From: Dysidea avara
Taxonomy: Eukaryota; Porifera; Demospongiae; Dictyoceratida; Dysideidae
DNA length: 64,000 nucleotides
Direction of reading: 5' to 3'
NCBI RefSeq assembly: GCF_963678975.1
Contig: NC_089276.1
Span: 8,271,098-8,335,097 of the forward strand
This document shows, one piece after another, positions 1 to 14,900 of the stretch. The notes beneath the pieces were generated by a model that was not told the DNA's origin, made no database searches, and was given only the letters and a program-made list of their open reading frames with translations. How positions within the stretch are numbered: the stretch's first letter is position 1; each line of letters begins with the position of its first letter. Position numbers and translations under genes: made by a program.

Positions 1-526
1 AATATGTCATACCACTTTACTGAAATAAGTCTGTGTTAATTGATGGTAACCTAGTAACTATGTTAGCAGTGTTGGACAACTTGTAGAGTATGTCTAATAA
101 CAAATACCCACACACACTACACACAACACTTGTAACTGTCAGTACATTTAGTACAAAGTGTGCTGGCTATAATGAACTGTAATATGTATCCTGGCAAATT
201 TGTTATCTACAAGTGTAGTGACTGCATGTATAATACAACATTTCCTGAGTTAGTTTCAGGTGGGCAAAGTTTAGAACTGTACAGTAGTTAAATGTTAACT
301 AGCTCTTTGAAAGTGGAAAAAAAAACTTCATGAAAAAAATATGGGAGACTTCTCGGCTCATAAATAAAAGCTGGCAGATAAACACCTGTCTGTCTAGTCT
401 GACCAGCAAACCAATGCTGCTTTGTTAGGAGATAAAACTGTGACTAATTATATGGTGGTTTTGAATTGCACACATGTGCAGTGAACAGCAATAAAATTTA
501 AACAGTACACGTTTAAATTTCATGTT

Positions 527-647
527 GATATAGGTTATAAAATTTACTTTCATGAAATTTAAGCAGCAACATGAAATTTAAACGTGTACTGTTTAAATTT
601 CATGTTGCTGCTTAAATTTCATGAAAGTAAATTTTATAACCTATATC
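527..647. repeat. Perfect 57-bp inverted repeat (hairpin / fold-back element)
   Basis: Positions 527-583 and 591-647 are exact reverse complements with a 7-base loop (584-590). The arms are AT-rich. The stretch just left of the hairpin (500-513, aaacagtacacgtt) is itself the reverse complement of 581-594, so the element looks like a duplicated or partly gene-converted fold-back. Identical arms suggest a young element or active arm homogenisation. Confidence 0.9.
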
Positions 648-3489
648 TGTTGTATGTGTGTAGTGTGGCAGACTAGCTTCTCAATATAATTCATGTTGAA
701 TACTCCACCAACAAAAATCTACAGCCCAATCCACTTGGCAAGTCTGCACTTTGAACTTTTGCCTCCACTAGTCTATACCTGTATGCTTAACACAATACCC
801 AAAGCATAGTCCATGCAGCTTACCGAACATTTTGTTCATATGGAACTTCGAGGAATATAAAGAACAACTGAAATCTACAAAATTTCTGATCAATTTGATG
901 AAACACTACCTTATGCCAAACAATGCAATTTGGTTGTACATGTGTATACAAGACCACAAGCTATGTACGTCAAGAGCAGCAGTGAAACCCACTACTCCTG
1001 TCATAATGACACTTTAGCAACAGGATCGACCATATGTAATAATTTACTGCAAGTACATCCTAAAAGCACTTTAAAAAGTAGCATACAAGTTACGTCAAAC
1101 TCACTTTAAAACGTTGTTAGGATAAAGCACACATGTTGGGAAAAATGTAAGTTACATTAAAGTCAATTTAAACGTTGTCAGGTTGAATCACAGATGTCAA
1201 ATTACAGAACACATCCTTTAAACCCATTAAAAACCTGGACGTCCCTATAATATTAATTGGATAAAAGGCATATAACCGACAAATATCCACTACACATCCT
1301 TAAACCCCTGGATACTAATAGCTACTGATGAGGTTAGCTGAATGGTTTCAAATGAAGGATGCGATTAAACAAGCAATAGTTAAGCCTTGCATGACATAAA
1401 CGATTTAAGGATAACAACTTCAATTCAAAAGAAATGCTAAGGAATTATCCTTTGAAAGAAAATTCCAATGTAATACCTTGTCACAACAGACAAATTTTAA
1501 AAAGCAGGTATCCAGTACTGTAAGACATATCCAGGATCTTATAAAGAATCTGTACTTTTACCAAGACACATGGTAGCATATAATACATTATATAGGACAG
1601 CAATAACAGACTCTACAATAAGATATATATCTCAACCAAAACTAGATTTCCACAAATCCAATACTCTTAACTCCTTACACATTATAGGTAGCATGTTTAC
1701 ATTAATAAATGCAAGTTGCACAAAAGAGCACTGAATAACTGATCATCAAACCCATTAATGTCTACTACCCATGTCTACTACCCATGTCTGCAAGCACAAA
1801 TAAAAACTCGTACTATATTAAAGTGAAAGTATCACTGAACTATAGTACAACTGAAATATAGTACAACGTAACCTGAAACTGGCTCCTAATCTGGTTACAG
1901 TAATATGACAATATTATTATTATAATCAACTTTAACATCATCACATCCCAGCTCTGATGTCATTTGAGGTATATGATCACCCATTTAGTGAACTATGTGC
2001 TGGTCGTTCTGATGAACCATGTTACACTCTAACAGAGATGGGCAATTATTCAATTATTATGATAATCATGATTAATAATCAACATCGTGTAATGTTCATC
2101 AACTAATGATAATCGAAATCGGCAGTAATTGTGAAAATTGTATCAATCCTTTTGAATTTTTAAATAAAACTGTCATATAATTTACTTTTAACATATTGTA
2201 TTCAGTGTTTTTCTAGCTTCAGTTGACAGGGCAATAATTGTGATATTTCATCATGACAGCAAAAATATTGAAATCGCCAATCACTACACTGTAAGTGTTA
2301 ATATGCATGTCCCACCATGCAAGGTCATCAATGATTATCAGTACTGGGCTCCATGAATTCCTATTGTTGCATGTTTCAATTCTCACGTCAATGCAACATG
2401 TGCTATTGTGCACTTGTCAATACATCAGTACCATAATGCATGTATGTGTGTGTGTATCAGTCCATAAATGTTGTATGCGAACAACATATTCTATCTGTGA
2501 AAAGCCATAAGCTAGGTATCCTTTACAAGACCTAAGCGCCGAATGCCTTGTAGCACTTATGAGCTCACCAAGAGCTTACTGTATATGTGCCAAAGTTGCG
2601 GGAAACCAACAGATGGGTAGTCAACTTATTGCAGGCACAAGACAGTGGAAACAATCACTGCTGATTTCCTCTCACTAAACCATCAAGTGTAAAACTATTA
2701 GCTGTATCCATCCAAGCATGTATAAATACTCAACCACTAGAAGGCTAACCAACTTAACAAGCCACCTCCAAAATACAACACAGGAAGCTATATGGTGAGG
2801 TCTATGTATAGAAAATGTGACTGTGTAAATCTATATATATAAAAGTTAAGGTCAAAGAGTGTATCATGTACAAGGTCACAGGTTGGTAGGCATGATTACA
2901 CACTGTTGTTAGGCTGAAATCAATGATACATGTGGTGATCAAACCATAGTAAAATAACTATTTTTTAAAGAGTGCAAACATGCACACGCACACATTGTAC
3001 TACACATAAATGTGAGTGTGCATACACACACACACATATATTGCAAATCTCAGAAAAACCTCACTTGGCTAATGCCAATAACTTTCCCAAAAACAAACAA
3101 ACAACAAACACACACACACATTGGAAGATACACTATCTTGTTAGACGGAGACTTTGTTTAGCCTAAAGGGTATGCATGGTTTGTTTTTTATTACAATAAG
3201 GTAGACGGAAACAAGATTGTCTTTATTTGAAATGTCTTCATACTTGTACATGAGTGAATACAGGGCTAAAACTATACCTCACTGGTGGATTTGTGAATTC
3301 ATTACAAATACACCAGTCTTTAGACCAATATAAAACAAAAGCTATGGCTGTGAGTTTAAGCACTTGTAGTTTAGTCACTGCACACTTCTACTCTCTAGCA
3401 CTACATTTCCAAAATAAACATTTTAGTAAGCTGTTCCTTGAACACTGTAGAATACCACTGAGGCAATGAAAAGAAATTTGCAAACTGCA

Positions 3490-3572
3490 TACCACACGCA
3501 CGCACGCACACACGCACGCACACATGCACGCACGCACTCACTCACTCACACACACACACACACACACACACC
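3490..3572. repeat. CA/CG microsatellite
   Basis: Compound low-complexity tract of CACG, CACA and CACT units ending in about 14 CA dinucleotides. No coding meaning. Confidence 0.9.
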
Positions 3573-4689
3573 TACAAGAAATGCACGGCTAAGAACATAG
3601 TACCAATAACCCATTGAAACAATAGATCGTCATGTGCGAATCCATTTACAAAAAATAATACGCAATTCCAAGGATTAAATTGCTGTACATCAAGACTGCA
3701 ACCATTACAATGAGCAGTGTAACACAAGCTTACACCATCCTGTAAACCAGTATATTACAACATGGTATAAGGTTACAGGGTATTGTAACCCAAACCATAC
3801 ACATTATTCAACTGAAAATATAACAATGAAGTTCCAGATAATGCATTAAACACTTGTGGCTATTCTATTACCCTCAAGCTTACTTACTCACTAATTTATT
3901 TACACTAACCATCCTTCTTAGTAAAGTACTTTCCTTGAACCTTAAACTTGTTTCTACTCTCAGAAGACCATAGGGAAAAACATCACAGAATTCTTATATG
4001 CAACAGCTGTCATACTGTATACACAGTACCAGTTAATAGTTGTCTGTGGCTTGTACAATACCAAGTAATAGTACCCATGAGTGTCAAGTGGCATATTAGT
4101 CTGTACATGATGATGATAGTATAGAACATGGATATTTCAGTAATTGTTCGTTTTATGTGAAATGGTAATTTGAATGCAGTATGTGGCAATGGTCTTTGCT
4201 CACCAGTTTTTTTGTGTTACTCAACCAAGTTGTTGTATAAGGAAAGTGTAGTAAGGACCAAAGATAACTACAGCTTGCTCTTGAAAGTGGTGACACAGAC
4301 TAGCATGTTTGTCACACCTTGTTTGGCAGTGCCAGAACTCTGACATTAGCCATTTCACTTTAATGCTATCGTGTATTCATTTGGTTTAAAGACCAAATTG
4401 CACTAATACAACAACCATTAACAAACAATATACTGAAATATCTGTTACTTCACGCAATCATTAATCACGAGCTAATATGCCATTCGATACTCTCGCATAC
4501 TCTTGGTATTAACCATCCCAGATAGCAGCTACTTCACAACTTTTTCCTAAAACAAAAAAGCCCTCCGCTTTAAATGTAAGGAGCTATGCCTGTTGGGACC
4601 AATCCTGATCATACAAACATTTTCTCTTCTGTTGTACAATACTGGCCTATCGGCACATGTACCGCTGGTGCTAAAAGGTGGCGACTTAC

Positions 4690-7600
4690 TTGTTGTATTA
4701 GTTGAAACAAATGGTCTACTTGTTGTGCTGAGAATCGGAAAGCTGCAAACGTTAGTATACTATGGATGTTGTCCACCTGCACTGGATTCTTGTCAACCTG
4801 AGAAAGTGTTACAAATAAGATCAATACCCATATTATTATCAATACCCATATTATTATTTTAGAGGCTAACTAGAATTTTGAGACACAACAGTAAGTACGA
4901 CTAATGTACAAAGTTATACTACAACATTTAACATCAAAAATGTCTTCATATGATTATACACTATAACCTGATTCATTTAGTTGTTTTTCACAAGGGATAT
5001 TGTAATACTATAAAGTCATTGAAACTGATGCAACTCTAAATTGGGAGTACTGTATGGTCTTTTACATGGGTGACCATTTTGAAAATAACAAACTTACTAG
5101 TGAATTTCTCCAACTACAGTATACAGTAAACATTGTTATTTGGACCTCTAACTTGTGTGTGTGCGTGTGTGTGTGCGCGTGCGTGTGTGCGCGTGCGTGT
5201 GTGCGCGTGCGTGTGTGCATATAACCTACATAGAAATGGGATTGAATCTAACACAAGCAGTGTATACTTAGGTACACTGACATAAAGGAGCTACATCTTA
5301 GGGCAATGGGTGTTATTTCCTCAGAAACCAGTTAACAGTTAGTTTACACATGACTAGACATGAATGTTAAGATGGTAGGAACTTAACTACACATTAGCAC
5401 ACAATGAGGACCACATAATGGATTCACCAGAAAAGTGCAAATAGTTGGTTTCACTGACAAATACCAACACACAGTTTAGTCACACACTGTCATCTCAGTT
5501 GTAATGTTGATATGCCAATGATAATGCACAAGCCATACATGAAGAAGAACTGGCAGTTGAAAGTGCACAATATAGAGTTTCTCACATACCATTTGTCAAT
5601 AGAAAAGCCCAGGAGGAAAACAGCCCTAAGGTGTTGATTTTCACTGTGCTGTTAAGTGGGTGTTAGGGAAAACACAATGGGTTTGAGGAAATGGCTAGGA
5701 GACAGGCTGCCTGAAGGTGAGGCCACACAAATACCATTGCTATCAGTAGAGAAAAAACACACAACTGCACACCTGCATTTCCCAAATAGTAGATAATTCT
5801 TCAAGAGACAACTTGATATTAAGGAACTCCACAATGCTCTTAATCTTATCACAATATTGAGGATGGTGTAGGTTACCTACATGAACAACAGAATAACTTA
5901 ACCACGCACGCACGCACGAACGAACGAACGAACACACGCACACAGATAAAATGAAGACAGTATATTTAACAAACAACTGATGTGTTATGTATACCCTGTT
6001 CACACTACGTACCTTCTAGCCCAGGTATAGCACGGCACAGATCGAAACAAAATGCAGTGTGAATCAATCAGGCAGGCCCAGCATGGCATGACATGGGTTA
6101 GCCTGGGATAGGATGCAATTGGGCTGATCAACAATAATTTGCTTCTGCTGGCCACACAGCAAGTATTTTTCTAAAAGTATTCTACAACCTTGACTACAAC
6201 ATACTGGTGTACCGCGAGACACACCATGCTTCTAGTAGACTCCCAACCGGCAAAAGAGGCACCCACTGGCTACTGGCTATAAAAGCGTACAACATAGTCT
6301 TCATGTCATCGATACAATTCAGTAGTTTTATTACAAGCATAAACGAAGAACGGCTTAACATTGTGCACTTGTTCTAGCTCATTATTATTCAGCACACTCA
6401 AACCCTCAGCACACTTGTTGAGTAGTAGTGTGAACAAGGGCTGGCTCGAGTTCAATAACACGGGATGAAAGTAACCTGGGATAGTGTGAATGGGCTGTTA
6501 TGTACACGATACTATGGAGCATATACCATACTTTTAAAAGGGACACCTTGATAAACAGGACACTAGTCAATGGTCTATATTCATAAAAGTATACGCACAT
6601 TTGGACACTTACATACATCACTACATTGGGATGGTCCCAAAGTTGGAATAGAAGGGTCCCAGTATATTTACTATAAATAATAACGATGGGACGGTTAGTG
6701 CATTCTAATTCAGCAGAATTTCAATGCCTACAAGTACATGGGATTAGTAATTATGTAGTGGGAACAAGGAATTTGAGAAATCCACAATTACAGCCCACTC
6801 TTGTGGTAGTATTGCTGAGAAATCTGCATTTTACCAATAATAACAAACTACAGCCCACTACTGTTTAGTCTACTAAAGATGGGTTCCTCCTGTAATGTGA
6901 CCCAAATGGTACTGTATCTTTCCCACATATTAAGTGAAGCTGTACTCTAGTAACTACTGAAGAACAACAACCTTATAATTACTTGTCTATTCCCCAAACA
7001 CAATCCTTCCTACTGGTAACCATGTAACAATACATGGATTAATAACCAGTGAATACACTTAGTCTTGCAGTATATATATCCTTGTATGGCCAACTAGCGA
7101 TTCCCAACAATTTCGTATCACCATGGATATGGGACAACACCAGGGAGATGACAAATTTGAAACAGATTCCTTGCACAGTAACAGCAGGTGTTATAATTGT
7201 ATACATTGTGAATGTATGCATTGTGCCTTGACACAAGTGCCAGAACTCTTGAGCTGCCATCGTGCCATTGCTGTTCTAATCTAGTCTGGAGGACTTTAGT
7301 TGCCTCTTGCCAGCCTAGCTTTGCAAAAAATAAAATACCAAAAATGAAAATATATTTTTGTATTATGAAAAAGCTTCAGACAGCCTGTTAGCTTCAAAGA
7401 GCTTGTAGAGAAATATAATTTAAAATCCCAACTTCACTGCTAGAGAGGTAACTTAAAATTATGGACAGAAACCTTCCATGAATCAATTTTCTCTCAACAC
7501 ACTCTGTTACAACTACCTGGAAAGGAGAGATTAAAGAGAAAACCAAGCCACCAAAGTGCCTACATAGAAACAACCCATTAGGAAGCTCCACAAGTAATAA

Positions 7601-7849
7601 AATTGTGAGGAAAACCAAAAGCTAGGCTTGTGGGCTACCTTCTAATGAAATTAAAAAGCTAAGCCATAGAAAGTTGTCACCAATAAAAAACTGTTAATTG
7701 ATCTGATAAAAAAAATAAAATAAAACTGAAAATGAAAATGGCTTAAGGCAAAATGTTTTATATCACATTGTGCATAACTTTGTAATGAAATTCAAACTAG
7801 ATGTGACACACATGGCATGCGCGCAACTACATTACACTACACACATGCA

Positions 7850-7881
<32 letters not shown>

Positions 7882-7973
7882 CACACACAAACACAAATGC
7901 ACGCATGCACACATGAATGCACGCATGCATGCAAATGCACACATGTGCACACACACGCACGCACGCACGCACC

Positions 7974-8017
<44 letters not shown>

Positions 8018-11000
8018 CACACACACACACAGACCTCCAAGAGCAATTGACAACACTTTATTGTCAATGATCCACTTCATGATCTTATCAGCTGGAATTG
8101 GTCTCTTTACTCCACGACTAGCTGGCATGGTTGGCTCCTCAGTCAACTTAACCACCTACAACAATTAACAGTATTCCACCTATAGAACACAATACTACAG
8201 CATCTACCTCTTTAAGAGCATTCATCTTAGCATTAAAGTGTGGTGTCTTCAACATTTTCAGAGTGGTGTCCAGTCTTAGCTTGTCGATTTTTAAAGAGTC
8301 CTCCACGCTCCAACAATGTAAGCACAGTGTCTTCAATGTGTGCAACAAGTCTGACACACATCCAACTTCCTACATACATGGTACAGAAACAAGCTAAATG
8401 ACATATATAGCACCTCTACACTACACAATAAGCAGTACATGGTGTTTGGTATAGGATATGTCGGCAGGGGTAAAAAGGCATCCTTTATAAGGAGGCACAG
8501 GATTCTGCTGTATATTCATATAGTTTGTGTTTGCGTACGTGTGTGTGTGTGTGTGTGTGTGTGTGCAAGTGGGCGTGTGTGCATGCATGAGACATTACAC
8601 AACACAACACATGTACACCCACACACTGTACAAGCGCTGCAGACATAAAAGTTTCAAGACATAATTATTGTATTTCAAGTAACATGAAACATTAATGATG
8701 CAAAATGACGCAGGCACTTTTCCACCTATATTTCCACAGATTGATATCTTAGTTGAGTACAACATGATATCTGATACAGAACACTCTCTTCCCTTCTTAC
8801 ACAAATATACTGAGATACACCATATACACTTAGTTAGTTAATTGGAGGGAATTAAATTGGCAGGCTGATAATTTGGCAGGTAGGTTAATTACCCATTCAC
8901 TTATAGCCACAGATCAGCCGAATTAAATTCTTTGGTATGATGAAATCTAGTTGGTTCCTTGTTAGTATTAAAACCTTTACACTGCGCTCATTTAAAGTAC
9001 AGTTCAAGTAGCTGTAAACAGTAAACAGGGGAAAATCCATCCCAGGTCAAACTAGTTAAACACGTCAAACTTGTTAAACACGTCACACTTGCTAAGAGCA
9101 TACCACAGGCTACAGAGTACAAGCCCACACTACCTTATAATAAATTCACAATCAAACTACTTCCTAAACCACCAGCAGTTTTGGCAATTTGAATTTTAAT
9201 AGCACACACCCACCCACACATAAAGTAGATTCAGTGGTTGGATGGTTTCCCACACAGTTTGGTTAGTGAGTGGGCAATATAGATGGCAGTTGAGTGGGTG
9301 AAAATAATAAAATGTTAACAGGAAAACTTGCATGTGACTGTGTGCACATACAGTTTAATGAAACCACAACAGTATATTGGACTTTCAGTCTTAGTACATC
9401 ATGCAGCATGCACAATTAAGATTGAATTTTATTCTACTTCTATTAGTAAACGTTTACTGTAGAGCTACAAGGCTTCCGCTGGAGGAAAAGGTGTATTTGC
9501 TCTAGTGTAAATTCATAACTGCAAGTTTCATAGGAAATTTGAATCAAATTCTGCAACCACCAAAGATTTTGGCAGTGATACTTACTACGTGTATGGCTTA
9601 AGGGATATAGGATCTATTACACAAAATGAACATGCTTTGCACAGGTGTGTGTGTGTGCATGAGCGTGCGCGCATGTATTGGGCATTTGCTTTCCCCAGGT
9701 ATTAAGCAGATGTTTTGTCTTGCTTAGTGGCATTGGGGTCATTGTTAAACTCTGGATTCCGCAGCCTCTCTCTTGAGACCTCCTGCAGGTTATTTGTCCT
9801 ACCCCAAGAGGATTTCCCTGCACAAGACTCGAGTGCCTCAGTGGTGCACATACATGGTTTACTGGGTGGCAATAGCTGTATTTCACACAGCTGCCTGAGG
9901 CTTTGCCTTTTTGCTTGTGGCCACAACTGCAACAAAGTACATCATCACCTTATTCTTCATATCAGCTTCAGGCATGTTCTCAACAAAATGGATGCCATAT
10001 AATACACACTCCTTGAAGGCCACTTTGAAGTAGTTAGCATTAATGTAATCATCACATACACCAAATGGTTGGAACAGTGCAGTCAATTCCTACAATAACA
10101 CCGAAATGTTGAATATTTCAGATAAATACACTGAAATACCTTAATATATACTAAATAGAAATTACAACAATAAATACAGAATAAATATTCTAAATACAAA
10201 ATTACAATGAAAAAAATATTTATACAAAGGTATGTATTGTTAATACAATATTTTCTCTTTCCTTTCATAAAGGAAACAGACTAGATTGACACCTACCTGC
10301 AATGTAAGATTGTCAGTATGGAGGATGTGATCAATTATCATCTCCACTCCATTATGCTTTGCAAACTAAAGAATTAATAGTATTAATCTATTTTTGTCTT
10401 ATTCAAAACACAGGTGTATGACAAATTTCATTGATCATTTCATTGATCATTTCTTACATTATTCATGATGTCGACAAGCCATCCCCTGGGGTCCTATAGA
10501 ATACGCAACACGACACATAACATGATATTAACATGGTGGTAACAATTACTGGATTACTTTAAATGCCTAGAGGTCACTTTCAACAAGCCCAGTGAACAGA
10601 GACCTCTACACAAGGGTCAGTTATCTTAGTAACCATTTAGGATAGTATGGAAATTCTATACTTATTAGTTCAAGGCTTCTGTTCAATGGTTGTGCCAATT
10701 TGTACCTAGCACATTTTTCAAAACTATTTGACCAAACTACACACATTTGAACTTGAACATATTCAGAATTTGTATTCTAATATCATGCGCAGCAACAAAA
10801 AGAAGAGTTCTTGACTTCAACCTACCACATAGCAGTATCCTTAAATTTATTTTTGGTACAAAACATACAATCACTAAAGTACGTAGCTGCCGTGTTTAAT
10901 GATACGTACGTGCATGCAGAAATAATTGATTACAAAATTATAATTTGTACAACTAGTTGGTCGTTACCTTTCCAGAGCTATAACTGGGCATGATGGCAAA

Positions 11001-11871
11001 CAACTTGTCATGAAGGAGTCTATTCCACTGGTTGATGTCTATACGACGTTGTCTGTTCTTAGAGTGGAACCTGCAGTCCGCTCGGAACACCTGAACAAAA
11101 ATAAACACACCTTTACACAGAACATTTTACATAGAGAATACCTTGGGTCAAATTGTCTGTATTAAGGTCAATACGTTACACTGCAAAACATGGTCTGCAG
11201 GCTATTCTCAGAAATCATGAAGTTACTGACACAAATTTGTGAATAATAATTTTAGTCAAAGAAAACAGCTTTGTTAGGAAAACGTCTACACTATGCTACA
11301 CACCCATTAGGAACTTGTACATCTCCACAGCACATTGTACAGTTTCAGCTTAGTAGATATACACCCACACTACGGCAATATATCTGTATAAGGCTCTGGA
11401 AATGATTAAGAGGCTATAGATAGAGGATGGTACACCATTACAGGAAACACACACAGAACACACACACCATTAAAATACTGTCACTCTTTTGGCTGCTGCT
11501 GCTACTACTCCTTACTAACTCAAGCCATTGAGAAATCGTACAGGTAACAATGCCTTATTAAGGTATTTCACAATCTTGCAGCCCTTGCAGTAAACTATGG
11601 CTACACAGAGCCTTACAAATTATTTGGTTACCAAAGAGATGACTTTCACTTTAGTGTAAACTGTATAACAAAGGTGAACAGCAATTACTTGTCTATTCTA
11701 AAACACTAAACTGTTACTCTTCAGTATAGTGTCATGTGTTTAGGAACAATGACCCTTTTGGGGAGTAGTAAGGCTGCACACACAGTTGGGGAAATAGTTT
11801 ACAATTCCAAAAAATAAGGTGCAAGAATTATTGTGTGTGTTTGTGTGCACAGTGTGTGTGTAGTGTGTGTG

Positions 11872-11920
<49 letters not shown>

Positions 11921-14900
11921 CACGCGCGCGCATGTGATTGCGTGCATGCGTAGTGTGTGTGTGCATGTGTGTGTGCGTGCGTGCGCACATACATATAGTA
12001 TATATACACACTGCATTCGTGTACAACATACCAAAGTCAGAAGCTCCAGCATTTTGATGGGTACTGGTTTGTGTCGCAGACCAACAGCAATCATCTCCAC
12101 CAACAAGTTACACATGTCATGTATCCCCTCATAAATTGTCTGGTCCCATCGCAATACAGCATCGTGAGCCAACAGCTACAGTAAAGAGTGAATAATAAAT
12201 GCATGTGTGTGTAGCATGCGTGTGCATGCCTGTGCGTGTGTTGTGCAAGTACATAGTTTATGTATGGCATACTGATACACGAAACATACAGTACAGCTCG
12301 TGGGTGTAAGTGCACAGTGCACTGTCCATTATACACTCGGTAAACAAAGTTCATTTAAAAGTTCCTACAAGATAAAAATAAAATTCTGAAGAAGGAAACC
12401 AACAAGGATGTGGCAAACACACACCCACACAAACACAACAGATACACAAACACTACCACTATCACTAACTGCCATACAAGCAGGATAAGGAAACAATTAG
12501 AAAATACAACTCAATTCCCACTACTATTTTTATCATATTCCTAACATGCTCCAACACTACAGCAAAGGTTACAGCAACACTACAGCAAATACATTGTGTT
12601 CTTCTCACACTGATATAGTAGTTGTTTAAACTTTAATTACACAGGAAATAGAACAACTAAGATAACCGAGAGTCAATATTAATAATATGGAGAGGAGAGT
12701 ATCTATGAGAAGTATGTCTGAGAAACCAATAACAGAAAGAGGAGTACTGTTTGGAATTTCAATGGCGTCGCCATGTTAACAAGTGTCACCTGCCTTTGAG
12801 TGTCCTGGAATTGTCCATTGTATATCCTTGCTCGTTTGCTGGCTCATGTAAGCCTTTGAATATTAACATTCTCAAAAATATTCATCAACATGCAGTTAAA
12901 TTTAAGGAAATCAACAATACCAGAAATCTGTGTTACACGGAAAAGAATTAGCCATTAACTTCTGCACAATCATCTTTTACAGGACTATATGGCATTAGAT
13001 ACTCTACTCTCCATATTATTAACTCTTGATATAACAAAATTTAGAAAAAAACTTGGAAGTAGACCTTTTTCAAATAGGTTTTTGTCACCATACAGCTAGC
13101 ACCTAAATATGGAAGGCTTTCCTCTATACTTCAGAATGTCCTGTTAAGAGATTCTCAAATCTAAATACTCTACATAGTTTCAACAGGATTAACATGAGAT
13201 TCAGATAACTATTGAAAACATTTCCTTGCCACATAACTCAACTAACTACAACATTACCTACAAGGGTTATTTGAACTAAGGGAATGCCCACAATTCACAC
13301 ACACAATTGTTCGCTAGCTTCCTCAATACATATACTAATTTCCTGTTTCAAGTTAAATATTAAAATAGCACAGGAAGTCACACACGTCATCATGCAGGCC
13401 TGGAGGTACTATTTCATGATACATATACCATGTCTATATAGACTGACATGTGTGGTGACTGGTGTTGCTGTTTGTAGCTAGGTAAGCAAATGTGTTGGAG
13501 TGAGGGTTGTAAGGACTCCAGGATCCCATTGCATTAGAATAATGCCACACTGAGGTGGTAGATTGAGTTAGCTGGACAGAGATCACAAGATTGGTGATGA
13601 CTGAGACCAACATATCATCTAAACCACTTATATCAACACTAACACAACCAAAAGTTCCAGGAGTTCATAATATTTGTATAGGAGTGAGAATATAACTGGA
13701 CTTCATTAATACAAGTGTGTTAAAGGAGCATCTTGATTCCAAAAATAAATTAAAGCTTAACCTTATCAACACAAATCAACAGTTCTCTGTCACCAGTACA
13801 CCTATTAACTCATCAAAAAAAAAAAAAACTTAACTCTGCTTGCTTCAATACAAAATAATCTTGTTGTGTCATTAAGGCCAAACTTTCTCTAAATCCATGT
13901 ATATATATTACTATTACAGGAAGTGAGAAATCTTTTAAGACTCCCAAAGTCAGTCCTGTGAGTGTCAACGCATACAGGGGTATTTACATTTCGTTTTGTT
14001 TGTTGTTACAAAAATATGACACAGCAAACTTAGTTTTTCCATGTGACACCAACCAAGTTCCCATTTGACAAGTGGTCACTCTAAAACTTTATCAAATAAA
14101 CATCACAAGACTTGACCACAAATTTCCAACATCCTCAATCAAACATTTGAGAATGACAAGGCACATCACATGCTTAATCTAATATAAATGACCGAAATAT
14201 TATTCATTACCACTAGTAGAAATTCATAGTAATTGTAATGGTAACACAATTTGGAGCGGAAATGCTTTACAAGCCAAAAATTTGATTGCGGATGAGAACA
14301 CTTCTATATTCTGTATATTTTAACAATTATTTTTAAAACTGAGTTCCTGATACCACACTAGAGATTGGGAGAAATGTGAAGTGGAGCAGATCAATGGTTA
14401 TATTAGCAGTCATGTGATCCTGTACACCACACAGCTATTTATAGGAACCTGTCATTCAAAAAGCCAAAAAATGACCAAATAAGGCTTCAAAATCTGGAAT
14501 ACATCATTTATGTAAAAGAAAGAAGAAAAAAAAGACAAATTCAGAAACCAAAATCCATTATTCATTTATTGTATTAAGCAGCGTTAAATTGAGCTACGCG
14601 AACTCTTCCATTTATTACATGGGCTTCTGATACAGTACTCTTCTGGCCCTAAGGTGCCCGTAGTATTGTAAAGAAGCTCTCAGCAAACCATAACACTGTA
14701 AATAAAATTTTCTTCCATGGTCAGATAAATGGACAAACAGGCCCAGACATAGAGATGCTGTCTGGTGTTTCAAAAGAACAACAACATGTTTAGTAAACTA
14801 TCAACTGTGACATTCATAGGTGACTAAACAACACACACAGACAAGACATAGTACTAACATGCTATTGAGATGTGACAAAACACACTGGGGAACATTTTAT

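Larger units (their letters stand above)
1..4689. other. Gene-poor stretch, probably USP24 intron or beyond
   Basis: I find no exon that continues the USP24 homologue after its last recognised exon at 4690. The sequence is AT-rich, with many stops in all frames and only short chance open frames. It holds a perfect hairpin (527-647), CA/CG microsatellites around 3490-3572, and no other recognisable gene. The 5' splice site at 4690 means USP24 must continue, so most of this is probably one long intron whose acceptor lies outside the window or in an exon I could not recognise. Confidence 0.5.

Noticed and set aside
2030..2150. Possible hAT end (AGAGATGGGCAATTATT)
   Set aside because: No matching inverted end or target duplication could be found nearby.
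7817..8155. Frames of repeated Cys-Val or His-Thr on both strands
   Set aside because: Pure CA/GT microsatellite; only the USP24 exon 8035-8155 at its edge is coding.
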